Shown one piece after another: positions 9,218 through 18,448 of a stretch of DNA of 64,000 nucleotides (position 1 is the stretch's first letter; the number at the start of each line of letters is the position of its first letter). The stretch lies in contig NZ_FPJE01000009.1 in NCBI RefSeq assembly GCF_900119185.1, positions 1 to 64,000 of the forward strand, written 5' to 3'. A program made the position numbers and the translations under genes. The notes beneath the pieces are model-generated. The model did not search any database. It saw nothing but the letters and a program-made list of their open reading frames with translations, and was not told where the DNA came from. Source of the DNA: Sinomicrobium oceani (GTDB lineage: Bacteria; Bacteroidota; Bacteroidia; Flavobacteriales; Flavobacteriaceae).

Positions 9218-9220
9218 TAA
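8675..9220 (+). other. Open frame through the 21-bp array (heptad repeats); coding status doubtful
   Basis: The frame runs from just after a TAG at 8672-8674 to TAA at 9218-9220. It encodes about 24 heptads alternating [LW]TAQV[HY]G and L[AT][AV]K[GE]I[RLW]. Only TTG start codons exist, one in most A units, and none has a purine-rich Shine-Dalgarno stretch that differs from the repeat itself. The absence of stops is partly a trivial result of a 21-bp period. The strict absence of indels and the H/Y, G/S and G/E substitutions leave open a real repetitive peptide. I treat it as an open frame and not as a gene call. Confidence 0.35.
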
Positions 9221-9753
9221 ATGGCAAAAAAACAGGCCCCGTATCCGGCAGGAAGTACAGACACCGGTCCGGTGACAAAGACAGGTATGTTTTACCGGAA
9301 GACCGGTAGTAACGCTACCACTTCCTGACCTTTTGTTTTGCGGTCCGGCGGTGGTTTGGTTTTTCCTGTCAAAAAAACATCCCCAAAAGGACAAGCCAAT
9401 CGAATTAAGTTTACACAAGCCTTAAGAACAGGAATAATTACCCTGTACATGAAGCTGTCTGATGGACGGAAGCAAGACATTCATGGCGTTATGCCCTGAA
9501 AGACAATTTCTTAATAATATAAATTCCGAAATTAAACTTTTACAGCCTTCAGGCGTGCAGGTTGGTTACTGATTATTGTGTGCATACGTATGGTCTGAAT
9601 AACCCAATAACGCAACGGACTCTTAATACGCATTAATAATCAAAAACCGGTTTTAGATCCATAGACTTTAAAAGTGTCCGTAAATTCATTATGACGGCTG
9701 GCAAGGGTTTTGTATTTTTGAGCCCTTAGTTCAACACCGAAGAAATAAAAGAC
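9221..9753. other. 533-bp intergenic stretch
   Basis: I see no convincing gene here. A 35-codon frame (ATG 9221 to TGA 9328) begins directly after the repeat frame's stop but resembles nothing known. A TATTTTTG box at 9713-9720 fits the flavobacterial -7 consensus and could serve idi, which starts 33 bases later. No clear -33 TTTG is visible at the right distance. Confidence 0.5.
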
Positions 9754-10284
9754 ATGCAGGAAGAAAAGGTTATACTGGTGAATGAAAAGGATGAACCGCA
9801 GGGATTGATGCCCAAGATGGAGGCCCATGAAAAAGGACTGCTTCACCGGGCGTTTTCTGTTTTTGTGATGAACGGAAAAGGGCAGACAATGATACAGCAG
9901 CGGGCCCTGGACAAGTATCACTCCCCGGGATTGTGGACCAATACCTGTTGCAGTCATCAAAGAGAGGGAGAAGCTTCTGTAGATGCCGGAAAGCGAAGGC
10001 TGATGGAAGAGATGGGGTTTACCACGGCGCTCGAAGAGGTCTTTTCTTTTATTTATCACGCTCCTTTTGATAACGGATTGGCCGAGCACGAATTCGACCA
10101 TGTACTTATCGGAAAGTACGAAGACGATCCCTGGCCGAATCCTGCCGAGGTTGCAGCGTGGAAATGGGTTTATCCCGAAGAGATCAAAAAAGATATGGAA
10201 CTTCATCCGGAGCTTTACACAGCCTGGTTTAAGATCATTTTCGACAAATTTTACGACCATTTAATGCAAAATGCTTCTATATGA
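9754..10284 (+). CDS. idi: Isopentenyl-diphosphate delta-isomerase, type I
   Basis: The enzyme interconverts isopentenyl and dimethylallyl diphosphate, supplying isoprenoid precursors. The 176-residue NUDIX-fold protein has His25 and His31, Cys66 in WTNTCCSHQ (equivalent to the catalytic Cys of the E. coli WTNSVCGHP motif), His68 and the acidic pair Glu111/Glu113 (AEHEFDHVL). Metal ligands and both catalytic residues are therefore in place. Flavobacteria generally use the mevalonate pathway, where this isomerase is essential. The gene overlaps the next one by four bases (ATGA at 10281-10284), showing translational coupling with queD, though the two products act in unrelated pathways. Confidence 0.96.
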   Translation: MQEEKVILVNEKDEPQGLMPKMEAHEKGLLHRAFSVFVMNGKGQTMIQQRALDKYHSPGLWTNTCCSHQREGEASVDAGKRRLMEEMGFTTALEEVFSFIYHAPFDNGLAEHEFDHVLIGKYEDDPWPNPAEVAAWKWVYPEEIKKDMELHPELYTAWFKIIFDKFYDHLMQNASI

Positions 10285-10691
10285 GGGTCAAGGTAAGCAG
10301 AAAAGCACATTTCAATGCCGCACATAAACTGCACAATCCGAAGTGGAACGAGCAAAAAAATGCCGAGGTTTACGGCAAATGCAGCAGTCCCAATTATCAC
10401 GGTCACAATTACGAGCTGATTGTGAGTGTTACCGGAGAGATAGACCCGGAGACCGGGTTTGTCATGGATATCAAGAACCTGAAAGACCTTATAGCCGTAG
10501 AGATCGAAGATGCTTTCGACCATAAAAACCTGAATCTTGATGTGCCGGAGTTCCGGGAACTTAATCCCACGGCAGAGCACATCGCGGTAGTGATATGGAA
10601 TAAACTGCGAAAATCCGTTAAACCGGAACTGGATCTCGAAGTCGTCCTATACGAAACACCGCGGAACTTCGTAACCTATACTGGAATATAA
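10281..10691 (+). CDS. queD: 6-carboxytetrahydropterin synthase (QueD family)
   Basis: This is a 136-residue member of the 6-pyruvoyl-tetrahydropterin synthase fold. QueD converts dihydroneopterin triphosphate to 6-carboxytetrahydropterin on the way to queuosine. Zinc ligands are His15 (AHFNAAH), His40 and His42 (NYHGHNYEL). Cys34 (YGKCSSPNYHGH) is the catalytic cysteine position. FVMDIKNLK and the Asp/His pair in FDHKNLN are also typical, as is the C-terminal ETPRNFVTY substrate-binding segment. It overlaps idi by four bases. A classical PTPS function cannot be excluded from sequence alone, but the length and Cys context fit QueD. Confidence 0.93.
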   Translation: MRVKVSRKAHFNAAHKLHNPKWNEQKNAEVYGKCSSPNYHGHNYELIVSVTGEIDPETGFVMDIKNLKDLIAVEIEDAFDHKNLNLDVPEFRELNPTAEHIAVVIWNKLRKSVKPELDLEVVLYETPRNFVTYTGI

Positions 10692-10751
10692 ATACCGGCT
10701 TCCCGGTGGAAATAGACAAACAAAACACAAACTATACATTACATAACAACA

Positions 10752-11723
10752 ATGAAATCTTATCCTATAAAATTTACCCCTATCCTTAAAGAACGTCTGT
10801 GGGGCGGTACCAAACTCCGTGATGTGCTTGGTAAAAAGATCGATAATGATATTACGGGAGAAAGCTGGGAACTTTCTGCGGTGCCCGGAGATGTTTCTGT
10901 AGTGGCCAACGGCCAATACCGGGGAAAGAGCCTTCAGGAACTTATCGATACGTATCGTGCAGCGCTGCTTGGTAAAAACGTTTCGGAACGGTTTGGCAGT
11001 GAATTCCCGATACTTATTAAATTTATAGATGCCAAACAGGATCTTTCTATTCAGTTACACCCTAACGACGAACTGGCCAGAAAAAGGCATAATTCTTTCG
11101 GAAAAACCGAAATGTGGTATATCATGCAGGCCGACGAAGGGTCCGAACTTATCGTAGGATTCAATAAAAATGTAAGTAAAGAAGTATATAGTTCACATCT
11201 CGAAAAAAATACACTGACCGATATACTCAATTACGAAAAAGTAACGGAAGGTGATACGTTTTTTATCAACACCGGTAAAGTGCATGCTATAGGTGCAGGC
11301 GTTTTACTGGCCGAGATACAGCAGACTTCCGATGTTACCTATCGCATTTACGATTTTAACCGTAAAGACAAAAACGGTAACACCCGTGAATTGCATACGG
11401 AACTCGCGCTGGATGCGATAGATTATGAAAAGAAAGACGATTTTAAGGTGACATATACCAAAGAAAAGAATGTGTCCAATACGATGGTGGAATGCCCGTA
11501 TTTTACAACCCATTATATGGATGTGGAAGGACACCTGGAACACGATATCGCAGGCCGGGACTCGTTCAGTATCTATATGTGTGTCGAGGGTGAAGCGGAG
11601 ATAGCAACCGGGGGTATAACCGAGAACGTAAAAAAGGGGGAGACCGTCCTGATACCCGCAGCGGCTGAGATGGTACACCTGATTTCCGACAAAGCCAAAC
11701 TATTGGAGGTGTATATCGGATAA
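10752..11723 (+). CDS. manA: Class I mannose-6-phosphate isomerase
   Basis: The 323-residue cupin interconverts mannose 6-phosphate and fructose 6-phosphate, linking glycolysis to GDP-mannose and surface sugars. Metal-binding motifs are present: SIQLHPND (Gln/His pair, about residues 97-102), a Glu in KTEMWYIM, and the His of INTGKVHAIGAG. The characteristic Arg lies in QQTSDVTYRIYDF. The short length matches the bacterial form lacking the extra domain of eukaryotic enzymes. It starts 60 bp after queD with A-rich DNA between, so it may be part of the same transcript. Confidence 0.95.
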   Translation: MKSYPIKFTPILKERLWGGTKLRDVLGKKIDNDITGESWELSAVPGDVSVVANGQYRGKSLQELIDTYRAALLGKNVSERFGSEFPILIKFIDAKQDLSIQLHPNDELARKRHNSFGKTEMWYIMQADEGSELIVGFNKNVSKEVYSSHLEKNTLTDILNYEKVTEGDTFFINTGKVHAIGAGVLLAEIQQTSDVTYRIYDFNRKDKNGNTRELHTELALDAIDYEKKDDFKVTYTKEKNVSNTMVECPYFTTHYMDVEGHLEHDIAGRDSFSIYMCVEGEAEIATGGITENVKKGETVLIPAAAEMVHLISDKAKLLEVYIG

Positions 11724-11765
11724 AATCCGGTAAAAAAATCTAAATTTGCAAAAAAAATATATATC

Positions 11766-12035
11766 ATGGCAAGTGTTAAAAATCTGAAGAAAGAGATTAA
11801 TTCCGTTTTAGGCGATATTATCGAAGCGGTCTATTTGTGGGAAGCGGCAACGGATAATCACAATTCTAAGGAAGGAACCGAAATTATTGATGAGGCTATC
11901 GAAGCTTTTGATGATTTGATAGAGAAAGTAAATGACAAAAGTGTCGAAGACAGACAGGCTCATTTAAAGTCAGTTAAGCGCGAGTTGGAAACCAAGGCTA
12001 ACGAGCTTATCAAAAAAGTAAATAAATTGTCGTAA
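11766..12035 (+). CDS. Small conserved helical protein of unknown function
   Basis: The 89-residue, highly charged protein is predicted to be all-helical, with acidic and lysine-rich heptad-like stretches (EIIDEAIEAFDDLIEKVNDK; VKRELETKANELIKKVNKL). There is no signal peptide and no cysteine. Similar small proteins of this type are common in flavobacterial genomes and have no assigned role. A TAAATTTG box at 11741-11748 suggests its own promoter. Coding is supported by the complete frame, good start and codon use like its neighbours. No function is proposed. Confidence 0.8.
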   Translation: MASVKNLKKEINSVLGDIIEAVYLWEAATDNHNSKEGTEIIDEAIEAFDDLIEKVNDKSVEDRQAHLKSVKRELETKANELIKKVNKLS

Positions 12036-12052
12036 TTTTTTTTAAAAAAAGG

Positions 12053-12083
12053 TTGGTAAAAAATAAAATCCATTTTATATTTG
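12053..12083 (+). promoter_or_regulatory. Bacteroidota-type promoter for tRNA-Thr
   Basis: TTG at 12053-12055 and TATATTTG at 12076-12083 match the -33 TTTG / -7 TAnnTTTG consensus with 20 bases between them. The -7 box ends 25 bases before the mature tRNA 5' end. Confidence 0.65.
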
Positions 12084-12108
12084 CCACCGCTTTTAAGGCA
12101 GACATGAG

Positions 12109-12182
12109 GCCGGCATAGCTCAGTTGGCCAGAGCACGTGATTTGTAATCTCGGGGTCGTGGGTTCGAATCCCTCTGCCGGCT
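12109..12182 (+). tRNA. tRNA-Thr (anticodon UGU)
   Basis: The 74 bases fold as a cloverleaf: acceptor GCCGGCA / TGCCGGC, D arm GCTC-AGTTGGCCA-GAGC, anticodon loop TTTGTAA giving TGT, and T loop TTCGAAT. The anticodon stem and the T stem each contain one T-T mismatch as I pair them. The discriminator base is T and CCA is not encoded. A terminator follows within six bases. Confidence 0.95.
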
Positions 12183-12187
12183 CAGAA

Positions 12188-12216
12188 AAACCCTTCGGAA
12201 ACGAGGGGTTTTTTTA
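12188..12216 (+). terminator. Rho-independent terminator of tRNA-Thr
   Basis: AAACCCTTCG and CGAGGGGTTT pair over 10 bp (one G-U) around a GAAA tetraloop, followed by a T run. Confidence 0.9.
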
Positions 12217-12350
12217 TGTTCTTTCGGGAGTGTGGAAGATTATGGAGGATCATGGATTGTGCTCAGGCTTTATATAAAAAAGCTCCGGCAAAATCCTGAG
12301 ATTGCCGGAGAACATTGGTGTATTCAGTTTCACTATACGGGCGAGACGTA

Positions 12351-13502
12351 TTACACTTTCTTTTTCTTTTTTCTTCTTCCCCACCAGATCAGAAATCCGG
12401 TAACCGGAAGGGTAGTGGCAATGATTCCACCGATAAACGTAGAGAGTTTGCCCAACTGCCCCCACCATTGCCCCATGTGTAACTGCCAGATGATATTTTC
12501 TGTTTTCTCATGTTGCAAATAGCCTTTTCCAGGCTGTATTTTCTCACCGGTGTAACGATCGTATATGGTTATATCTGCATGTTCTATACTTTTGAGTCCC
12601 ACTTTTCCGGAAGTAAATACATAGGCCCCGAGCTTTTGCTGGTCATAATTCCAGATACTCACCATCTCTTTGTCCGGGTATTCCTTTTCCAGCACTTCGT
12701 AAGCAAAAGTTACCATGTCTTTTGATGTTTTTGTGCTGTCCTGAACCGGAAGGACCTCTTTGAGATGAGCCAGTTCGCCTCCTGTAGCCCGTATGGTCAG
12801 GTTGCTGAGTGCGGGAAAAAAGATTAATAGCCCGGTGATACTAAGGATAAGACAGATGATCAGGGAATAGAAACCAAAAACATTGTGCAGGTCATAATTG
12901 AGTCTTTTGAATTTAGCTTTCCATTTGACCGTAAAACTTGCCTGTCGGGTGGTCTTGGTCCATCGTTTGGGCCACCATAATACGAGCCCCGTAATAGTGC
13001 TGATGACAAAAATTATGGTAGATATAGCCACAATCCAGTGTCCTGTTTCGCCCGCGAGGAATGAGGCGTGCAGATGTGCCGTAACAAAAAAGAAATAGAT
13101 GCTGTTATCTCTTTTGATAACGTTTCCGGTATACGGGTCCATATATATCATGGCCAAAGACCTCTCCACGGGGTTAAAGGCACGTAGGCGAATGCTCCGG
13201 GAAGGATCTTTAAAGAATACGAATTCCGATATCATAAAGTCCGGATATTCCTCTTTCAGATTGGTTATGATCTCGTCTGCGGAAATTCTTGTGATCCCTT
13301 TTTCCACATATTTGGCATTGCCTGCGGTGAGGTCCATGATCTCATCGCAATACACGATGATCGTTCCCGTAAGGCATACAAAAACGAGTACCAGCCCCGA
13401 AACGATACTGGGCCAAAGATGCAGCCAGGCTACGATACGGTCGAACAGATTCTTGCCTTTTTTCTTTTTTATTGCCCTTTTTGCCTTGTTGCCTTTCATC
13501 AA
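12351..13502 (-). CDS. PepSY-associated TM helix protein, iron-regulated membrane protein type
   Basis: The 383-residue inner-membrane protein of the PepSY_TM family has about four membrane segments: near 26-48 (WPSIVSGLVLVFVCLTGTIIVY), 155-180, 210-235 and 355-375. A periplasmic region between the first two contains a PepSY-like stretch. Conserved HLHASF, DLHNVFGFYS and WQLHMGQW motifs carry the histidines typical of the family. Relatives are linked to siderophore receptors and are proposed to reduce or handle ferric chelates in the periplasm; the biochemistry is not settled. The start overlaps the esterase stop by four bases, and a siderophore receptor lies upstream, so an iron role is well supported by context. 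The C-terminus is a lysine run. Confidence 0.92.
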   Translation of the reverse strand: MMKGNKAKRAIKKKKGKNLFDRIVAWLHLWPSIVSGLVLVFVCLTGTIIVYCDEIMDLTAGNAKYVEKGITRISADEIITNLKEEYPDFMISEFVFFKDPSRSIRLRAFNPVERSLAMIYMDPYTGNVIKRDNSIYFFFVTAHLHASFLAGETGHWIVAISTIIFVISTITGLVLWWPKRWTKTTRQASFTVKWKAKFKRLNYDLHNVFGFYSLIICLILSITGLLIFFPALSNLTIRATGGELAHLKEVLPVQDSTKTSKDMVTFAYEVLEKEYPDKEMVSIWNYDQQKLGAYVFTSGKVGLKSIEHADITIYDRYTGEKIQPGKGYLQHEKTENIIWQLHMGQWWGQLGKLSTFIGGIIATTLPVTGFLIWWGRRKKKKKV

Positions 13503-14572
13503 TGGTCATTTTTTAAACGTTGTAATTGTTTGCTGTCCGGATAGATGTCAAGAGCATGGTCCAGAATGGTGTCCGCGTTGTCTTCATTGCCTGTGCCACG
13601 AACATAGCGGATAAGTTCGTAAAGCAGGGATTCGTCGGGACGGAGATCGAAGTTCAGTTTTTTGGAAACCTGGGCGTAGGTCCGGGATACGAGTTCGGGA
13701 TTTTCGGGGATCTTCTTTACCGGAAGCTGTATCCCGTCAAAAAGGAAATAAAGCGCATCCATAGTCGCCGGTATCGGAACAGCACCGTGATCGTGATCCG
13801 GGTAGTATTTCCATTGCGTACGCAGATTGTTTTGCGGGTAAGCGTTTAGCGTATTTTCGCAAAACCTGCGGATCAGTTTTCCGTGTTCAAACCGGTCTTT
13901 GGTGTTTTCGGGAGCTTCATAGGCAAGAGCGACGAATAACCCTTTTTTCTGAAAATCGGTAGTTTCCCACTGGGCTTTAGCCCTTTTGTAAATGACCTGG
14001 TCGTCCCACCACAGGCTGGGGTCTATGGCGATGTAATCATCAAAAAGTACGGGAGCTTCGAGCAGGGTGTATATGGTAAATAGTCCGCCAAAAGAATGTC
14101 CGAGCAGGATGTCGTACCCGTTACTTCTGAAATTCGAATTTATATAAGGTTGCAATTCTTCGCGCAGAAAATCAATAAACCGGTCAGCTCCGCCACTGGT
14201 CTCAAAGTGGTTTTTTCCGTCTGGTCCCGAAGTCCCGGTTTTAGTCGGGGTGAAGTCTCGTGTCCGATCGGTATTCCGGATACCGATAACGATCATTTCC
14301 GGGTGCGGTCTGTACAGGAATTTGGTGTTGAACCTTTCCAGTGCCGACACAAAGGGAAAATTAAAATCTCCGTCCAGGACGTATAGTACGGGGTAGTCCG
14401 CTTTGGCAAAATCCGGGTTGTCGTAATGTTTTGGTAATTGCACATCGATGATCCTTTCTTCTCCGAGTACCGTGGAATGGAATGAGTGAGATTGCCCGGT
14501 AACGATCGGCTCCTGGGCAGCGGCCGAAAGCATAACCAGAAAGAGAAAACTTGTTTTTAAGATCTTTTTCAT
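13499..14572 (-). CDS. Secreted alpha/beta hydrolase, siderophore-esterase (esterase D/Fes/IroE) type
   Basis: The 357-residue protein has a signal peptide (SFLFLVMLSAAAQEP). The hydrolase core has the nucleophile elbow GHSFGG (about residues 156-161), preceded by YPVLYVLDGD and VIGIRNTDRTRDF as in the putative esterase family. The catalytic His is probably in YPDHDHGAVP. The C-terminal 60 residues form a helical, TPR-like tail. Family members hydrolyse ferric-siderophore esters or other acyl esters in the periplasm. The gene sits between a TonB-dependent siderophore receptor and a PepSY reductase-like protein, so siderophore processing is the most likely role. The actual substrate is not readable. 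Confidence 0.88.
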   Translation of the reverse strand: MKKILKTSFLFLVMLSAAAQEPIVTGQSHSFHSTVLGEERIIDVQLPKHYDNPDFAKADYPVLYVLDGDFNFPFVSALERFNTKFLYRPHPEMIVIGIRNTDRTRDFTPTKTGTSGPDGKNHFETSGGADRFIDFLREELQPYINSNFRSNGYDILLGHSFGGLFTIYTLLEAPVLFDDYIAIDPSLWWDDQVIYKRAKAQWETTDFQKKGLFVALAYEAPENTKDRFEHGKLIRRFCENTLNAYPQNNLRTQWKYYPDHDHGAVPIPATMDALYFLFDGIQLPVKKIPENPELVSRTYAQVSKKLNFDLRPDESLLYELIRYVRGTGNEDNADTILDHALDIYPDSKQLQRLKNDH

Positions 14573-14639
14573 GATAGTAAAATGTTATTCCCGACTGCAC
14601 GGTAAAGCGTTCAGCCGGGAAGATATTGTTGGAGATGCG

Positions 14640-17024
14640 TCAGAAGCGGAATGTCAGGTTAGCCAGAAAAGTCCGGGTTTGCTGAGGGATGGCCCATGAA
14701 GTCGCCATCCAGTATTCCTTGTTGGCCAGGTTGTTCAGTTTGAGTCCTACCCGGAACTTCGGCTGCTCGAAAAATACGGAAGCATCCAGGGTATGGAAGC
14801 CGGATACTTTTACGGTGTTGGCATCATTAAAAAAATAACCATCGGAATAGTTTCCTCCGAAGCCAAAACCTAAACCTTGCAGTTTTCCATCGGAAATTTT
14901 GTAGCTGGCCCAGTAGTTGGCAGAGTTGTAAGGCGTAGCTGCCGGTCGGTTTCCTTCCTGGTCGGCCTGATTTTCACCTACTTTGGTCAGCCGGCTGTCG
15001 TTGTAACCATAGCCCGCAATAATATGAAATCCGCGGAACGGATTGGCGATCAGGTCGAATTCCAGTCCTTCGCTGCTTTGCGTTCCGTCCTGTACGCTGA
15101 CCAGCTCATTGTTATCATTGAAGACCGAACGGACCTTGTCCTGTACTTTGATATTGTAATAACTGACCGTTCCGTTGATCATTCCATGGAGGAGTTCAAA
15201 TTTAACACCACCTTCGATCTGGTTGGCGTTTTCCGGTTTGAATACCAGTCGGGTGTCATCGGACAGATTGGACGGTGCTACATTCCGGAAACCGTTCTGA
15301 TAGTTGGCAAAAAGAGAAACCTGGTTGGCTACTATCTGGTAGACCAGTCCGAATTTCGGTGACCATGCGGTCTGGAGGTAGGCATTGGCCCTGTCGTGAA
15401 AACGATCTACACGAAGACCTGCCATGATATGGAGACGGTCAAAAACGGTAACTACATCAGATACGTAAGCACTGAAGGTTTGAGTATCCCTGTGGTTGGC
15501 CGCCCGGGTCTGCCCGGCCAGGGCATCCTGATAGGTATTGACGTTGATGACAGGAGCATCCTGGTTGAGCACGGTTATAGTGTCTCCTTTTGTATTCAGT
15601 TTGTCATAATCGCCGATTGTCGTTCTGGAATCGGTAGTCTGCAGCTGGGTATAATCGAACCCGAATACCAGTTTATTGCTGATGTTTTCCCATTGATGGG
15701 CCGCCGTGAAGTTTTGCTGAAACTGTATGGTGTTGAAATTACTCGGCAGGTTCATCAGACGGCGTTGTAAGGTCTTCTGGCCCTCATAGGCTCCGGTGCC
15801 GGAGTTGACCAGGAGGAAGAGATAATTGGCATTGTTGTCGGTATTGGAGTAGGATACCCGGGAGTCTGATGTCCAGTGTTCGTCAATAACAAATTCGGCA
15901 TTGGCAAAAACATTGAGGACCTTGGCCGAGCTGGTCACGTCATTGGAGGCATAGGATCTTTGAAAATCCCAGTGGAGATCATCAAAACTGTTAATCTTTG
16001 CAGAGCCGATACCTACGTAAGTAGAGTTTCTTTCGGATTCGAAATATTCCATATCGAGATTTAATGTCAGTTTTTCACTGACGTGATATTGAAACGCCGG
16101 GGCAATCATGAAGGTGCGGTTGATCCCCTGGTCCTGGAACGATTTTTCGCGGTGAATAGCTGTATTCAACCGGAACAGGAAGGTTTTTTCTTCGTTTAAA
16201 GGGGTGTTGTAGTCCAGGGTCACCCGACCGAGACCGTAACCACCCGCCGTAAGACCTACTTCACCGCGTTCTTCCGAAAAAGGCTTTTTCGTAACCCGGT
16301 TAACCAGTCCGCCATAAGATATCAGGGTGCTCCCGAACAAAGTAGAAGAGGGGCCTTTGATAATTTCCAGGCGTTCGAGGTTTACAGGATCGGACAGGGA
16401 GACAAAATTTGTGGCCATACCGTTGCGTATGGAACCGGCGCCATCTGCTCCCGAAAATCCCCGCATGCGCATGGAGAGTCCCGTACCACCCGATCCTACT
16501 CCGAGCATCACATTGGTAACCCCGGGTGAGGAAAGAAGGGCTCCTCTGAAATCGGTGGCGATCTGTTCCGTGAGTAACTCTTTGGGAACCACAGTGTATA
16601 CCTGTGGGTTTTCGAGGTTTTTTAGTGGCATTCTCGCTACCATGTCAGATTTTTTTTCGGCGAAGATTTTGGCAGCTCCCGTAAGCGTTATCCCGTCCAG
16701 TTCTTCCGTACTTTCCTGAAGCGTAATAGCAGGTAGTGTTATGATTTCACCGTTTGCAACCTCGATCTCTTTTTGTATGGTCCGGTATCCGATATAGGAG
16801 ACGACAAGAGTATAAGTTCCGGGGCCGATTTGCGGGAGTTCAAAATTCCCGTGACGATCGGTAACGGTCCCGGATGTACTTCCTTTAATCGTAATATTAA
16901 CCCCTTCGGCAGGAGTTTTGTCGGGGGTAGTAACCTTTCCGCGGATACCTGTCGCGTTTTGTGCCGATACGCCGGACAATACGCCAGTGAACATGAGCAG
17001 GCATATAAAGTATTCTTTTATCAT
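14640..17024 (-). CDS. TonB-dependent siderophore receptor
   Basis: The 794-residue outer-membrane receptor has a signal peptide (ICLLMFTGVLSGVSAQ) and an N-terminal carboxypeptidase-regulatory-like domain (GIRGKVTTPDKTPAEGVNITIKG, about 25-105). A plug follows (about 120-240), with the siderophore-receptor signatures VPKELLTEQIATDFRGALLSSPGV, MRMRGFSGADGAGSIRNG and LERLEIIKGPSSTLFG. The 22-strand barrel ends in the required C-terminal Phe (TFLANLTFRF). These signatures match the FhuA/FecA-like siderophore receptor group and not SusC. It is first in an operon with the esterase (67 bp downstream) and the PepSY protein. Iron regulation is likely, but I could not identify a Fur box with confidence. 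Confidence 0.95.
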   Translation of the reverse strand: MIKEYFICLLMFTGVLSGVSAQNATGIRGKVTTPDKTPAEGVNITIKGSTSGTVTDRHGNFELPQIGPGTYTLVVSYIGYRTIQKEIEVANGEIITLPAITLQESTEELDGITLTGAAKIFAEKKSDMVARMPLKNLENPQVYTVVPKELLTEQIATDFRGALLSSPGVTNVMLGVGSGGTGLSMRMRGFSGADGAGSIRNGMATNFVSLSDPVNLERLEIIKGPSSTLFGSTLISYGGLVNRVTKKPFSEERGEVGLTAGGYGLGRVTLDYNTPLNEEKTFLFRLNTAIHREKSFQDQGINRTFMIAPAFQYHVSEKLTLNLDMEYFESERNSTYVGIGSAKINSFDDLHWDFQRSYASNDVTSSAKVLNVFANAEFVIDEHWTSDSRVSYSNTDNNANYLFLLVNSGTGAYEGQKTLQRRLMNLPSNFNTIQFQQNFTAAHQWENISNKLVFGFDYTQLQTTDSRTTIGDYDKLNTKGDTITVLNQDAPVINVNTYQDALAGQTRAANHRDTQTFSAYVSDVVTVFDRLHIMAGLRVDRFHDRANAYLQTAWSPKFGLVYQIVANQVSLFANYQNGFRNVAPSNLSDDTRLVFKPENANQIEGGVKFELLHGMINGTVSYYNIKVQDKVRSVFNDNNELVSVQDGTQSSEGLEFDLIANPFRGFHIIAGYGYNDSRLTKVGENQADQEGNRPAATPYNSANYWASYKISDGKLQGLGFGFGGNYSDGYFFNDANTVKVSGFHTLDASVFFEQPKFRVGLKLNNLANKEYWMATSWAIPQQTRTFLANLTFRF

Positions 17025-17338
17025 AACTTATTTTTATTTAGATTTAATTTAAATTGATAGACAAACTTACTGAAAAACCCGGATTTTGTACAATAAAAAA
17101 ATAAGATTTTCGGGTGTTGGTTATAAGGAGGTCCGACCCGGGTGGTATCGGCTTTTCGGAAAAGGGAATAAAATTGTCGGGAAAATGCGACACCGGTATT
17201 TGCTTTTGCCTGCGACGATTGATATTTCCGGCCTATACAGTTTTAAAGAGGACTATTTATGTACAGCTTCTGATGTTGGCTGCGGATGGTATGTCGTTTT
17301 CATCTTTTCCCTATTTTTGCAGCATAATAAAATATCCT
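17025..17338. other. 314-bp divergent intergenic region (siderophore receptor / pyrD)
   Basis: No gene is supported; frames here lack ribosome-binding sites and family resemblance. TATTTTTG at 17312-17319 is a good -7 box for pyrD. The AT-rich 60 bp next to the receptor start (17025-17060) probably holds the receptor's promoter on the minus strand. Confidence 0.55.
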
Positions 17339-18358
17339 ATGTATAAATCGCTCATCCGTCCTGTTCTTTTTCTGTTCGATCCGGAAAAAGTGCATCATTT
17401 TACCTTTGCATTGATCAAATTTGTAAATAAGATCCCGGGGGTCAGTATGCTTTGCAAGCGTATATATACTGTACGTGATCCGCGACTGGAAAAGGAAGTC
17501 TTCGGGTTGAAATTCAGGAATCCCGTAGGACTTGCGGCAGGTTTTGATAAAGATGCGAGGTTGTTTAACGAATTATCCGGATTCGGATTCGGATTTATAG
17601 AAATAGGAACGCTGACCCCGAAGCCCCAGCCGGGGAATCCACCCAAAAGATTATTCAGATTACGGCAGGATACTGCGCTTATCAACAGGATGGGATTCAA
17701 CAATGGCGGAGTGGAGGATGCCGTGAAGCGTCTTCGCAGAAATAAAGGAGTGCTTATCGGGGGAAATATCGGGAAGAACAAGGTGACGCCGAACGAAGAT
17801 GCGGCAGAAGATTACCGGATATGTTTTGAGGCGCTTTACGGTCATGTTGATTATTTTGTAGTGAACGTGAGTTCCCCAAATACACCGAATCTGCGGGCAT
17901 TACAGGATAAAGAGCCACTTACGAAGCTGTTGAGCGGTTTGCAGAATCATCCTTTGCAGAAAACCGGAACAAAGCCGGTATTACTGAAAATAGCGCCGGA
18001 CCTTACCGAAGGACAGCTTACGGATATCGTGCATATTGTTAAAGATACCGGGATAGCCGGAGTTATAGCGACCAATACGACGATTTCCCGGGAGGGCCTG
18101 CATTCCAAGGCCAAAGAGGAGACCGGCGGATTGAGCGGAAAACCGTTAAAGAATCGTTCGACGGAAGTGATACGTTTTCTGAGCCGGGAGAGCAAAGGCA
18201 GTTTTCCGATTATAGGCGTAGGGGGAATTTACAGTGCGGAAGATGCCAGGGAAAAACTCGACGCAGGAGCGAGTCTTGTACAGGTCTATACCGGGTTTAT
18301 TTATGAAGGCCCCGGACTGGTAAAGCGTATAAACAAAGGACTTTTGGCCCGGGGATAA
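17339..18358 (+). CDS. pyrD: Dihydroorotate dehydrogenase (quinone), class 2
   Basis: The membrane-associated flavoenzyme oxidises dihydroorotate to orotate in pyrimidine synthesis with quinone as acceptor. The frame is open further upstream, but the ATG at 17339 gives a 339-residue product with the class 2 N-terminal helix ([21 protein letters not shown]). FMN and substrate motifs are present: [19 protein letters not shown]-type [26 protein letters not shown], the [13 protein letters not shown] region with catalytic Ser, [17 protein letters not shown] and [12 protein letters not shown]. Class 2 membership follows from the N-terminal extension. It is preceded by a TATTTTTG promoter box. Confidence 0.95.
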   Translation: MYKSLIRPVLFLFDPEKVHHFTFALIKFVNKIPGVSMLCKRIYTVRDPRLEKEVFGLKFRNPVGLAAGFDKDARLFNELSGFGFGFIEIGTLTPKPQPGNPPKRLFRLRQDTALINRMGFNNGGVEDAVKRLRRNKGVLIGGNIGKNKVTPNEDAAEDYRICFEALYGHVDYFVVNVSSPNTPNLRALQDKEPLTKLLSGLQNHPLQKTGTKPVLLKIAPDLTEGQLTDIVHIVKDTGIAGVIATNTTISREGLHSKAKEETGGLSGKPLKNRSTEVIRFLSRESKGSFPIIGVGGIYSAEDAREKLDAGASLVQVYTGFIYEGPGLVKRINKGLLARG

Positions 18359-18448
18359 CACACTGCTTTGCCACCCCGTCCGTGCGGAGCGCAGTAAAGT
18401 ATGCGGTAAACTAACCCAAAATGTTTACATTTGAACAAATGGAAGCTT

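Noticed and set aside
9221-9328. 35-codon frame after the repeat array
   Set aside because: It has an ATG directly after the preceding stop, but no promoter, no ribosome-binding site and no known match.
17114-17338. N-terminal extension of pyrD to an upstream start
   Set aside because: The class 2 dihydroorotate dehydrogenase N-terminus begins at 17339; the extension is Cys-rich and unlike the family, and covers the promoter box.
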